From CAYPXJ01 sp964414595 (GTDB lineage: Bacteria > Pseudomonadota > Alphaproteobacteria > Rickettsiales > CAIJLX01): 14,322 nt of DNA. The number at the start of each line of letters is the position of its first letter. The first letter of the stretch is position 1. This document shows, one piece after another, positions 1 through 7,254 of the stretch. The notes beneath the pieces were generated by a model. That model saw only the letters and a program-made list of their open reading frames with translations. It was not told the DNA's origin and did not search any database. The position numbers and the translations under genes are program-made. The DNA lies in the NCBI GenBank assembly GCA_964414595.1, contig CAYPXJ010000037.1, forward strand, positions 1-14,322. The letters are read 5' to 3'.

Positions 1-1
1 T

Positions 2-952
2 ACCATCACGGTGAAAGACGCTATTCTGGCCATCATCGTAAAATCCGCGAACGATGCCGCCGTAGTACTCGGCGAAGCCGTGGCGGGCAGTGAGTGGAAT
101 TTCGCTCAGCGCATGACCGAGCGAGCGCGCCAACTAGGTATGAAAAATACCACCTTCAAAAACGCTACTGGCTTTTTCCATCCGCAACAAAAAACCACGG
201 CGCTTGATATGGCAAAACTCGCCATTGCCCTCAAGCGCGATTACCCCAAATATTTCCCGCTCTTTTCGCGCACAGCTTTTTCCTACAAAGGCCGTCGCTA
301 CACTACGCATAACCATGTCGTTGAAAAATACCCTGGCGCAACTGGCATGAAAACTGGCTATATCAATGCGTCTGGCTTTAACCTCGTTACCACCGCAACC
401 CGCGGCGGCGTGGATTTGGTTGGCGTGGTGATGGGCGGCCCAACCGCGAAGCGCCGCGACGCTACGATGGTCTCGCTCCTTAACAGCGGCTTCAAACGTC
501 TCGGCCAGGGCTCGCAGGTTAAAACCGCTGTCACGAAAAATATCAAGCCCGTGCTCAAGCCTACGCCAGATGAACAAATGGCAAACCGTCTGAACACTTC
601 ACGCGCGATTGAAATTGAAAACACGGGCCAGCCTACCACGCTTGTAGGTGCGGATTCAGAAATCATCGCACCGCTTCCTATTCAGGATAAAAAAACCAGC
701 TCCACCATTTGGGCCATCGAAGTGGGCAAATATCAGCGCGAACAAGAAGTGATCGATGCCGTTGCGCATGCAATGCAACTCGCCGGCAATTCGCTCAAAA
801 ACTCGCAGATTTCCTTCTCAAATTTCGGTGGCGGTTCCGAAGGCGGCCATTTCGCGCGCCTTTCCAACCTCACTGAAGATCAGGCAAAACTCGTTTGCCA
901 GCAGCTGCGTTCCGCCAAGGAAAATTGCAGCGTTATTAAACTCTATAATTAA
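2..952 (+). CDS. D-alanyl-D-alanine carboxypeptidase (PBP5/DacC-like) with C-terminal SPOR domain, N-terminus cut off
   Basis: Low-molecular-weight penicillin-binding protein that trims the terminal D-Ala from peptidoglycan pentapeptides in the periplasm. The reading frame is open to the left window edge, so the signal peptide and the SxxK catalytic serine motif lie outside; the GTG at 11 is internal. Visible peptidase S11 landmarks are the second active-site motif S-A-N at nucleotides 44-52, followed by DAAVVLGE, and the third motif K-T-G at 350-358 inside GMKTGYINASGF. After a linker of about 60 residues, the last 85 or so residues (from WAIEVGKY) look like a SPOR domain, which binds denuded septal glycan and would direct the enzyme to the division site. 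This architecture is common in alphaproteobacteria. The stop codon (950-952) directly abuts the stop of convergent mnmA (953-955), with no spacer and no terminator hairpin. The family call is secure; which dac paralogue it is cannot be decided. Confidence 0.93.
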   Translation, partial: TITVKDAILAIIVKSANDAAVVLGEAVAGSEWNFAQRMTERARQLGMKNTTFKNATGFFHPQQKTTALDMAKLAIALKRDYPKYFPLFSRTAFSYKGRRYTTHNHVVEKYPGATGMKTGYINASGFNLVTTATRGGVDLVGVVMGGPTAKRRDATMVSLLNSGFKRLGQGSQVKTAVTKNIKPVLKPTPDEQMANRLNTSRAIEIENTGQPTTLVGADSEIIAPLPIQDKKTSSTIWAIEVGKYQREQEVIDAVAHAMQLAGNSLKNSQISFSNFGGGSEGGHFARLSNLTEDQAKLVCQQLRSAKENCSVIKLYN

Positions 953-2089
953 TTAAGCCGCGAATTTTTCTGCTTCGCTCGAACGCGAAATCTCGCGTGT
1001 AATCCACCCGCCACCCAGCACACGTGCGCCATCGTAAAACACACAGGCCTGACCAGGCGTAATCGCTTCATGCGGCGCATCTAAAACCACGCGCGCACCG
1101 TTTTCAGTTCTGTACACTGTTGCCGAAAGTTTCGGCTGCATCGAACGCACCTTTACCTGCACGCGGCCGCCCGTTTCGGGTAGCGCATCGCCAAGCCAAT
1201 TCAATTCTTTCACCACGAACATATCTTTCGTCAGCGCCTCGCGCGGGCCGACAATCACGCGGTGATTTTCCGCATCGATTTTCACCACGAACATCACCTC
1301 ATGATGACCCAGACCAAGCCCCTTGCGCTGACCAATCGTAAAATGCGCGATACCCTTATGCCGCCCGAGCACCCGCCCGTCAGTGTGGACAATGTCTCCA
1401 TCAATAAAACCTTCCGGCCGCAAACGCTCGACAACGCTCACATACCCGCCGCTCGGCACAAAGCAAATATCCTGGCTATCCGGCTTCTCGGCGACTGGCA
1501 AACCGAACCGCTCCGCATGCGCGCGCGTCTCCGCTTTCGTCATCCCGCCCAGCGGAAAATGCATAAAATCGAGCTGCGCCTGCGTCGTGGCGAAAAGGAA
1601 ATAACTCTGATCCTTTTTCGGGTCGATCGCGGCGTGCAATTCCGCCTTCTCCGCACCTTCCACGCGCTGCACATAATGGCCCGTCACCAGCGCATCCGCG
1701 CCCAAATCCTTCGCCACCGTAAGCAAATCGCGAAACTTCACCGTCTGATTGCAACGCACGCAGGGAATCGGCGTTTCGCCGCGCAGATAACTATCCGCAA
1801 AATCCTGCATCACACCGGCGTTAAATTTATTTTCGTAATCAAGCACGTAATGCGGAATGCCCAGCTTTTCCGCCACCATTTTCGCATCGTAAATATCCTG
1901 GCCCGCGCAGCACGCGCCCTTTTTCATCGGCATCTGACCGTAATCGTAAAGCTGCAGCGTCACGCCGATCACCTGATAGCCCTGCTCGTGCAAAAGCGCC
2001 GCGACGGTGGAACTATCCACGCCGCCCGACATCGCGACAACGACGCGCGTTTCCGCGATAGGCTTGTTTATTGCGAGCGGTTTGACCAT
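953..2089 (-). CDS. mnmA: tRNA-specific 2-thiouridylase MnmA
   Basis: Cytoplasmic enzyme that activates U34 of Lys, Glu and Gln tRNAs with ATP and inserts sulfur to make s2U34. From the start chosen here it is 378 residues, normal for the family. The N-terminal PP-loop ATP pyrophosphatase motif SGGVDSS is at residues 21-27, the substrate-binding block CCAGQDIYDAK at 60-70, the nucleophile region CVRC at 110-113 (first Cys catalytic) and the persulfide Cys in QDICF at 209. The C-terminal beta-barrel region includes GQRKGLGLG and the closing GQACVFYDG. I chose the ATG at 2089 because a GGAAGG-like Shine-Dalgarno lies four bases upstream and the downstream sequence reads MVKPLAINKP. In-frame ATGs at 2101 and 2146 would add 4 or 19 residues; the latter would overlap the degP start. 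It is divergent from degP across about 50 bases and convergent, stop to stop, with the carboxypeptidase. Confidence 0.96.
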   Translation of the reverse strand: MVKPLAINKPIAETRVVVAMSGGVDSSTVAALLHEQGYQVIGVTLQLYDYGQMPMKKGACCAGQDIYDAKMVAEKLGIPHYVLDYENKFNAGVMQDFADSYLRGETPIPCVRCNQTVKFRDLLTVAKDLGADALVTGHYVQRVEGAEKAELHAAIDPKKDQSYFLFATTQAQLDFMHFPLGGMTKAETRAHAERFGLPVAEKPDSQDICFVPSGGYVSVVERLRPEGFIDGDIVHTDGRVLGRHKGIAHFTIGQRKGLGLGHHEVMFVVKIDAENHRVIVGPREALTKDMFVVKELNWLGDALPETGGRVQVKVRSMQPKLSATVYRTENGARVVLDAPHEAITPGQACVFYDGARVLGGGWITREISRSSEAEKFAA

Positions 2090-2139
2090 ATTACCTTCCA
2101 TCACGCGGGGGCTTATACACCAAAAACCGAGGTTTGAAA

Positions 2140-3537
2140 ATGGCAAGATTCAATAAATTTCAACTCTTTATCCTCCTTCTTTCATGCTTGATATTCAGCC
2201 CGGCTCAGGCCCAAACCGTGCCCGTTTCTCAAGCGCAAATCCAGCTTTCCTATGCGTCGCTCGTCAAAAAAACCGCCCCGGCGGTGGTCAATATCTATAG
2301 TGCGCGCAAGGTGCGGGTGGTTTCCCCACTGCTCAACGACCCGTTTTTCCAGCAATTTTTCGGCAGCCGAGGTTTGGGGATAGAACAATCCCGCCAGGTC
2401 AATTCGCTCGGCTCCGGCGTCATCGTGAAGCCAAACGGACTCATCGTCACCAATTACCATGTCGTCAAAGATAGCACCGAGATCAAAGTCGTGCTCGCCG
2501 ACCGCCGCGAATTCGAAGCCGACGTCAAACTCGCCGACGAAAAAACCGACCTCGCGATTCTACAACTCCGCAATGCGCCGGGCGATCTCCCCTTCCTCAC
2601 TTTCCACGATTCCGACGATATCGAAGTCGGCGATCTCGTGCTCGCCATCGGCAACCCGTTCGGCGTCGGCCAAACCGTGACCAGCGGCATCGTCTCGGCA
2701 CTCGCCCGCACCACGCTCGGCATCTCCGATTATCAATTCTTCATTCAGACCGATGCCGCGATCAACCCCGGAAATTCCGGCGGCGCGCTCATCAATATGA
2801 ATGGCGAAGTCATCGGCATCAACTCCGCGATTTATACGCGCAGCGGCGGCTCGAACGGCATCGGCTTCGCCATTCCCGCCAACATGGTGCGCGCGGTGAT
2901 TGAAGGCGCGGGCAGCGGCAAAATCCAGCGCGCGTGGCTCGGCGCATCGCTGCAAGATATCACGCCCGACATCGCCGAATCGCTCGGCCTTTCCACCCCG
3001 CTCGGCGTGCTGGTAAAGGATGTCTATAAAGATGGGCCCGCTGCAAATGCCGGCGTGAAACAAGGCGATGCGCTGCTCAAAATCAACGGCAGGGAAATCG
3101 AAAACGGCCAATCGCTGCGCTACCGCCTCGCCACGTTGCCGCTCAATTCCACCTGCGATCTCGCCGTGTGGCGCGATGGTAAGGAATTCACCCTCAAGCT
3201 GCCGCTCAAAGCGCCCACCGAAACCACGCCGCGCGAACAAATTACGCTGAAAGGCAATCACCCGATGAACGGTGTAACGGTGGCGAATCTCTCGCCCGCC
3301 GTTTCGTATGAAATGGGCATCACCGAAAATAACGGCGTGATTGTCACCGGCGTCGCGGGCGGCGGCGTATCGTTCCTCGGCGGTGGATTTCAACCCGGCG
3401 ATCTCATCAAGGAAATAAACGGCACCGCTGTCACCTCCACCAAGCAACTCCAATCACTCCTGGAAAAATCCGGCAAGAGCTGGCGCATTATTCTTTCGCG
3501 TGGCGGGCAGCTCGTACGGTTTGACATAAGACTGTAA
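2140..3537 (+). CDS. degP: Periplasmic serine endoprotease/chaperone of the Do (DegP/DegQ/HtrA) family
   Basis: Envelope quality-control protease that degrades or holds misfolded periplasmic proteins. It has 465 residues, the usual length. A signal peptide at residues 1-24 (hydrophobic core FILLLSCLIF, cleavage after AQA) sends it to the periplasm. The trypsin-like domain carries the triad His107 (TNYHVV), Asp137 (EKTDLAIL) and Ser213 (GNSGGAL), and the family-typical QTDAAINPGNSGG. PDZ1 covers about residues 265-355 (carboxylate loop WLGASLQ, GPAANAGVKQGD) and PDZ2 about 372-465 (GGGFQPGDLIKEING). The ATG at 2140 is preferred over an in-frame TTG at 2134 because GAGG at 2129-2132 sits seven bases upstream. 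A weak promoter-like pair (TTACCT at 2091, TATACA at 2114, 17-base spacing) lies in the divergent gap with mnmA, but I rate it low. degP heads a co-directional run with crcB 19 bases downstream. DegP and DegQ cannot be told apart here. Confidence 0.95.
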   Translation: MARFNKFQLFILLLSCLIFSPAQAQTVPVSQAQIQLSYASLVKKTAPAVVNIYSARKVRVVSPLLNDPFFQQFFGSRGLGIEQSRQVNSLGSGVIVKPNGLIVTNYHVVKDSTEIKVVLADRREFEADVKLADEKTDLAILQLRNAPGDLPFLTFHDSDDIEVGDLVLAIGNPFGVGQTVTSGIVSALARTTLGISDYQFFIQTDAAINPGNSGGALINMNGEVIGINSAIYTRSGGSNGIGFAIPANMVRAVIEGAGSGKIQRAWLGASLQDITPDIAESLGLSTPLGVLVKDVYKDGPAANAGVKQGDALLKINGREIENGQSLRYRLATLPLNSTCDLAVWRDGKEFTLKLPLKAPTETTPREQITLKGNHPMNGVTVANLSPAVSYEMGITENNGVIVTGVAGGGVSFLGGGFQPGDLIKEINGTAVTSTKQLQSLLEKSGKSWRIILSRGGQLVRFDIRL

Positions 3538-3556
3538 GCCTATATACAGTTTCCGC

Positions 3557-3928
3557 ATGCAATTTATCCTCGTAGCTTTAGGCGGTGCGCTCGGCGCGGT
3601 GGCGCGTTTTGGCGTCGGCCAATTTGCGCAAAATAATATCGCCTCGCCCTTCCCGCTTGGCGCACTGCTTTCCAATATTTTCGGCTGTTTTATCGCCGGT
3701 TTACTTTTTGTCTGGGCCGCAGAAATCAAAGAAAACGATACGCTCACACTACTCCTCATCACCGGCTTTTGCGGTGGCTTCACCACATTTTCCGCCTTCT
3801 CACTCGAATTTTTTCACCTCATACGTCAGGAGCAAATCGCGCTCGCTGCCGCCTATTTTGCCGCAAGCTTGTGTCTTTCACTCGCGAGCTGCTTTGCAGG
3901 GTTGTGGCTCGCGCGCAGTATTTTATGA
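3557..3928 (+). CDS. crcB: Fluoride ion channel CrcB/Fluc
   Basis: Small inner-membrane protein that works as an antiparallel dimer and exports toxic F- from the cytoplasm. It has 123 residues with four hydrophobic segments (about 3-22, 33-55, 63-88 and 95-121). Family signatures are all present: GGALGAVARF with Arg17, the pore-lining Asn40 in LLSNIFGCF, and GFCGGFTTFSAFSLE at 70-84, which holds the TTFS and the two Phe-box phenylalanines (F78, F81). It starts 19 bases after degP without a strong Shine-Dalgarno, and its stop overlaps the rluC start as ATGA, so the three genes are probably read together. The gap upstream is far too short for a fluoride riboswitch. crcB followed by an RluA/RluC-family gene is, to my knowledge, a familiar order in alphaproteobacteria. 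Confidence 0.95.
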   Translation: MQFILVALGGALGAVARFGVGQFAQNNIASPFPLGALLSNIFGCFIAGLLFVWAAEIKENDTLTLLLITGFCGGFTTFSAFSLEFFHLIRQEQIALAAAYFAASLCLSLASCFAGLWLARSIL

Positions 3929-4917
3929 AACAGGAATTTACCGTAAATAAAGAAGACGAAGGCATTCGTCTTGATCGCTGGTTTAAGCGTCATCAGCCGC
4001 AAATTCCACATACCATGCTGGAACGTTTGCTGCGCAAAGGCGCGATTCGTTTGAATCAGAAAAAAGTAAAAGCAAGTTATCGCATTGTAAGCGGTGATGT
4101 CGTTTCCGTTCCCGAACTTACACTTGAAAATCGCAATCCCGCCAAACGCCAGATCACCTATCAGCCCGCCGATCTTGCGGTGCTTAAAAAATCGGTGCTG
4201 TTTGAAAACGAAACGATCATCGCTATCAATAAGCCGGCGGGTTTTGCGGCGCAAGGCGGTTCGAAAGTCGATAAAAATATCGACGACATGCTGCCGCTTG
4301 CCTTGCCACATTTAAAACCACGGCCCAAACTCGTGCACCGCATTGATAAGGATACCAGCGGGGTTATGGTGCTTGCGAAATCCGGTGCCGCTGCCGCCGA
4401 ACTCGGCGAAGCCTTCAAAACCAAAGCGGTGCGCAAACTTTATATCGCCTGCATTGTTGGCGTGCCTGAGCATGAAAAAGGCATTATCACGTTGCCCATT
4501 CTCGCTAAGAAAAAACTTGGCACGGTGGAAAAATCCGTCGTGGATGAAAAGGAAGGCAAACCTTCCAAAAGTTTTTATCAGGTCATCGAATCGGCGCGCC
4601 CCGCGCTTTCCTGGGTGTTGCTCGCGCCGGTCACAGGCCGCATGCACCAGCTTCGCGTCCACATGGCCGCGATCGGCCATCCCATTTTAGGCGATGGCAA
4701 ATATGGCGGCTCGAAAGCTTTCATCCCAGGTATTTCCAACCAGATGCACCTGCATGCTTATCGCATCATGTATGGCAAAAAATTTGATGTATCTGCGCCG
4801 CTGCCGGAGCACATGCGCGAAACTTTCAAGCATTTTGAATTCGCGCTGCCCAAAGAAATGCGCGAGCTCGAACAGGAATTTTTGGAAGCCGCATGGTACA
4901 AAAAAATCCGCTACTAA
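3925..4917 (+). CDS. rluC: RluA/RluC-family 23S rRNA pseudouridine synthase
   Basis: Cytoplasmic RNA-modifying enzyme that isomerises uridines in 23S rRNA (positions 955, 2504 and 2580 for E. coli RluC). It has 330 residues. An N-terminal S4 RNA-binding domain spans about residues 13-60 (GIRLDRWF, LERLLRKGAIRLNQKKV). The catalytic domain starts near residue 94 with NETIIAINKPAGFAAQGG; the catalytic motif HRIDKDTSGVMVLAKS places the essential Asp at residue 141. The family closing motif RMHQLRVHMA and IGHPILGDGKYGG follow. The frame is open further upstream into crcB, but S4 homology begins at MKQEF and the ATG (3925) overlaps the crcB stop as ATGA, indicating translational coupling. The start lacks a good Shine-Dalgarno of its own. 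RluC is the best guess from the S4 domain and context; RluD or another RluA-family target is not excluded. Confidence 0.92.
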   Translation: MKQEFTVNKEDEGIRLDRWFKRHQPQIPHTMLERLLRKGAIRLNQKKVKASYRIVSGDVVSVPELTLENRNPAKRQITYQPADLAVLKKSVLFENETIIAINKPAGFAAQGGSKVDKNIDDMLPLALPHLKPRPKLVHRIDKDTSGVMVLAKSGAAAAELGEAFKTKAVRKLYIACIVGVPEHEKGIITLPILAKKKLGTVEKSVVDEKEGKPSKSFYQVIESARPALSWVLLAPVTGRMHQLRVHMAAIGHPILGDGKYGGSKAFIPGISNQMHLHAYRIMYGKKFDVSAPLPEHMRETFKHFEFALPKEMRELEQEFLEAAWYKKIRY

Positions 4918-5747
4918 ATACGCCAAAACGGTGGCGCGACGACTTCCCGGTTTTCAAAAAATCGGATAATAAATATACGCACGGTCATGCCGTGATTTTC
5001 GGCGGCGAGAAGGAAAAGGCTGGCGCCGCCATGCTCGCCTGCCTCGGCGCGCTGCGCATCGGTGCGGGGCTTACCACCCTCGCCGCGCACGAAAAATCTC
5101 TTGCCGCCTATGCAAAAGCGCCGCTCTCGGCAATGCGTTTTTATTATAAAAGCGCAAAAAATCTTACAGCGCTTTTCAAAGATACGCGCAAAAATGCCTA
5201 TCTGCTCGGCCCCGGTGCAGGCGTCACGCCAAACACAAAATCACTCGCGCTTGCCCTGCTCAAGCACGATAAACCGCTTGTGCTCGATGCCGATGCGCTC
5301 ACCGTTTTTGAAAAAAATCCGCAGATATTATTTAAAGCGATTCATGCACGCAAAGCGTCGACCATTCTCACGCCGCACGAAGGCGAGTTCAAACGCCTCT
5401 TCGTCTGGAAAAAAGATCGTATCGCCGCGACAAAACAAGCTGCAAAAATTTCTGGTGCGATTATCGTGCTTAAGGGCAGTGAAACGATTATCGCCGCGCC
5501 GGACGGAACCACCTATATCAATCGCCACGCCTCGCCGTTTCTAGCCAAGGCGGGTACTGGCGATGTGTTGGCGGGCATGATTACCGGCCTGCTCGCGCAA
5601 GATATGCCCCCTCTCAAAGCCGCTTCAGCCGCGGTTTGGCTGCATGGTGACGCATCCAGGAAAATTGGCCTTGGCCTTATTGCGGAAGATATTCCAAATA
5701 TACTGCCGCATATCTTGCAAACGGCGCTAAAATCTTTATACAAGTAG
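4893..5747 (+). CDS. nnrD: ADP/ATP-dependent NAD(P)H-hydrate dehydratase, stand-alone dehydratase domain
   Basis: Metabolite-repair enzyme of the ribokinase-like YjeF C-terminal (CARKD) family; it dehydrates S-NADHX/S-NADPHX back to NADH/NADPH using ADP or ATP. In 284 residues the expected motifs appear in order: HGHAVIFGG (30-38), GALRIGAGLTT (52-62), GPGAG (106-110), LDADAL (131-136), LTPHEGE (159-165), VLKGSET (192-198), the nucleotide/catalytic KAGTGDVLAGMI (219-230) and WLHGDA (249-254). Many bacteria fuse this domain behind the NAD(P)HX epimerase (YjeF_N); here only the dehydratase half exists and the upstream DNA is rluC, so any epimerase must be elsewhere. The ATG at 4893 has GGAAG four bases upstream and overlaps rluC by 25 bases in another frame, so coupling is likely. 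It ends 30 bases before the first palindromic element. Confidence 0.94.
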   Translation: MVQKNPLLNTPKRWRDDFPVFKKSDNKYTHGHAVIFGGEKEKAGAAMLACLGALRIGAGLTTLAAHEKSLAAYAKAPLSAMRFYYKSAKNLTALFKDTRKNAYLLGPGAGVTPNTKSLALALLKHDKPLVLDADALTVFEKNPQILFKAIHARKASTILTPHEGEFKRLFVWKKDRIAATKQAAKISGAIIVLKGSETIIAAPDGTTYINRHASPFLAKAGTGDVLAGMITGLLAQDMPPLKAASAAVWLHGDASRKIGLGLIAEDIPNILPHILQTALKSLYK

Positions 5748-5777
5748 CCGCAAAAACATAGGAACAAAACACAAGAA

Positions 5778-5900
5778 GCGTTTTCAATTTTTCCGTATAC
5801 AAGGAGTGCAAGGCGAGCCGCGCGGACTGTACTTTTATGGTACACGAGCACGGCGAGTCCGCCGCCGCGACGCAGTAGATGGGAAAATTCAAAACGCGCT
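5778..5900. repeat. Palindromic intergenic element, copy 1 (nnrD-purA gap)
   Basis: About 120 bases that can fold into one long hairpin. The left arm 5778-5794 pairs with 5881-5897 at 15 Watson-Crick positions, one G-T and one mismatch; pairing continues discontinuously inward to 5800/5875. Inside, GCGGACT (5822-5828) is complementary to AGTCCGC (5856-5862), and TGTAC (5828-5832) to GTACA (5840-5844) around a 7-base loop. The core 5799-5877 is clearly similar to 9879-9955: both share ACAAGGAG, AAGGCGAG, CGCGGACT, ACGAGCACG, GCGACGCAGTA. The arms differ from the other copy but still pair. The element starts 30 bases after the nnrD stop and ends just before the purA Shine-Dalgarno. It has no coding capacity of note and lacks a U-tract, so it is not a classical terminator. 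I do not recognise it by name; REP/BIME-like or MITE-like repeat are the nearest categories. Confidence 0.85.
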
Positions 5901-5909
5901 AAGGAAAGT

Positions 5910-7202
5910 ATGACGAACGTAGTAGTGGTTGGATCGCAATGGGGTGATGAGGGTAAAGGCAAAATCGTCGATTGGCTTTCGGAAAAAGCCGACGTCGTTG
6001 TGCGTTTTCAGGGCGGTCACAATGCGGGCCACACGCTCGTTATTGACGGCACCACCTATAAACTCAGCCTCATTCCTTCCGGCATCGTTCGCAAAGATAA
6101 AATTTCGGTGATTGGCAATGGCGTCGTGATTGACCCTATCGCGCTCCTCAAAGAAATCGACCAGCTCAAAAAACTCGGTGTCGAAATCAGCCCGAAAAAT
6201 CTGATGATTGCGGAAAATGCGCCGCTGATTCTGCCTTTCCATAGCCAGGCTGATACCGCTGCGGAAGCCAAGCGTGGCAGTAGCAAAATCGGCACGACCG
6301 GCCGCGGCATTGGCCCTGCGTATGAAGATAAAGTGGGTCGCCGCGCGATTCGCGTTTGCGATCTGGCCGACGACGATATTCTGAAAAGCCGTCTGGAAAA
6401 TTTGGTCGCGCATCATAATGTGATGCACCGCGGTTTCGGCACGCCGGAAATTGATTTCCAAGAAACACTCGCTGACTTGAAAAAAATCGCTGCAGAAATT
6501 CTACCGTATGCGCAGCCTGTCTGGCGCGTGCTCGATGTATTCCGCCGCCAGCAAAAACGCATTTTATTCGAAGGCGCGCAGGGCATTTTGCTCGACGCCG
6601 ATCACGGCACCTATCCGTACGTCACTTCCTCCAACACCGTCGCGGGTGCGGCATTTGCCGGCGCGGGCGTAGGCCTCAAATCTATTCATTACGTCCTCGG
6701 CATCACCAAAGCCTACACCACGCGCGTCGGCAGCGGCCCATTCCCCACCGAGCAGGATAACGAAATCGGCCAACTCATCGGCGAGCGCGGCAAAGAATTC
6801 GGCACCGTCACCGGGCGCAAACGCCGTTGCGGTTGGTTCGACGCAGTGCTCGTGCGCCAAACCGTCAAAATCTCCGGCATTGATGGCATCGCGCTGACCA
6901 AACTCCACGTACTCGACGGCCTTGAAAAAATCAAAATCTGCGTCGGTTATAAATACGCAGGCAAAATCTACGATTATCTTCCCGCCTCCATCAAAATCCA
7001 GGCGGAAGCCGAAGCGATATACGAAGAAATCGACGGCTGGAAAGAAAGCACGCAAGGCGCGCGCAGTTTCAAAGAGCTTCCCGCCACCGCGATTAAATAT
7101 ATTCGCCGCATCGAGGAACTCATCGAAGCGCCGATCGCGATTCTCTCCACCTCGCCCAAGCGTGAAGATACGATTCTGGTCAACGACCCGTTTCTATGCT
7201 AA
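5910..7202 (+). CDS. purA: Adenylosuccinate synthetase
   Basis: Catalyses GTP-dependent condensation of IMP and aspartate to adenylosuccinate, the first committed step to AMP, in the cytoplasm. At 430 residues it is full length. The GTP-binding loop QWGDEGKGKIVD is at 10-21 with catalytic Asp13; NAGHT with catalytic His41 follows; the IMP-binding block GTTGRGIGPAYEDK is at 128-141. Further on are GAQGILLDADHGTYPYVTSSN-type sequence, VTGRKRRCGWFD and the C-terminal nucleotide-site STSPKRED. The ATG at 5910 is preceded by AAGGA at 5901-5905, four bases away. The palindromic element ends immediately before this Shine-Dalgarno, so if transcription comes from nnrD the folded RNA would sit directly against the ribosome site. 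There is a 52-base gap to the next gene. Confidence 0.97.
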   Translation: MTNVVVVGSQWGDEGKGKIVDWLSEKADVVVRFQGGHNAGHTLVIDGTTYKLSLIPSGIVRKDKISVIGNGVVIDPIALLKEIDQLKKLGVEISPKNLMIAENAPLILPFHSQADTAAEAKRGSSKIGTTGRGIGPAYEDKVGRRAIRVCDLADDDILKSRLENLVAHHNVMHRGFGTPEIDFQETLADLKKIAAEILPYAQPVWRVLDVFRRQQKRILFEGAQGILLDADHGTYPYVTSSNTVAGAAFAGAGVGLKSIHYVLGITKAYTTRVGSGPFPTEQDNEIGQLIGERGKEFGTVTGRKRRCGWFDAVLVRQTVKISGIDGIALTKLHVLDGLEKIKICVGYKYAGKIYDYLPASIKIQAEAEAIYEEIDGWKESTQGARSFKELPATAIKYIRRIEELIEAPIAILSTSPKREDTILVNDPFLC

Positions 7203-7212
7203 AACTTCAGTA

Positions 7213-7231
7213 GTCGGGCGCGGTGCCCGGC
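7213..7231 (+). other. Short GC-rich hairpin between purA and the pseudokinase gene
   Basis: GTCGGGC (7213-7219) can pair with GCCCGGC (7225-7231) around a 5-base loop, giving seven base pairs including one G-T, 10 bases after the purA stop. No run of T follows, so it is not a textbook intrinsic terminator; it could stabilise an RNA end, attenuate transcription or be chance in a GC-rich gap. Confidence 0.35.
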
Positions 7232-7254
7232 CTTGCAAGTAGCAAAGAGAGTCC

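Noticed and set aside
1262..2137. Long open frame on the plus strand across mnmA, and similar long frames opposite degP (2560-3453, minus) and opposite the nitronate-monooxygenase-like gene (10436-11365, plus)
   Set aside because: Each lies fully antisense to a well-recognised gene. The translations are rich in Arg/His or low in complexity and lack family motifs; GC-biased third positions in the real genes explain the missing stops.
3538..3556. Possible fluoride riboswitch ahead of crcB
   Set aside because: Only 19 bases separate degP and crcB, too short for the aptamer, and no pseudoknot-like sequence is visible.
7203..7254. A third, decayed copy of the palindromic element in reverse orientation (TGCAAGGC and GCGC-GACT resemblance)
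   Set aside because: Only about eight contiguous bases match and the surrounding order does not align; chance similarity in a GC-rich gap is sufficient.
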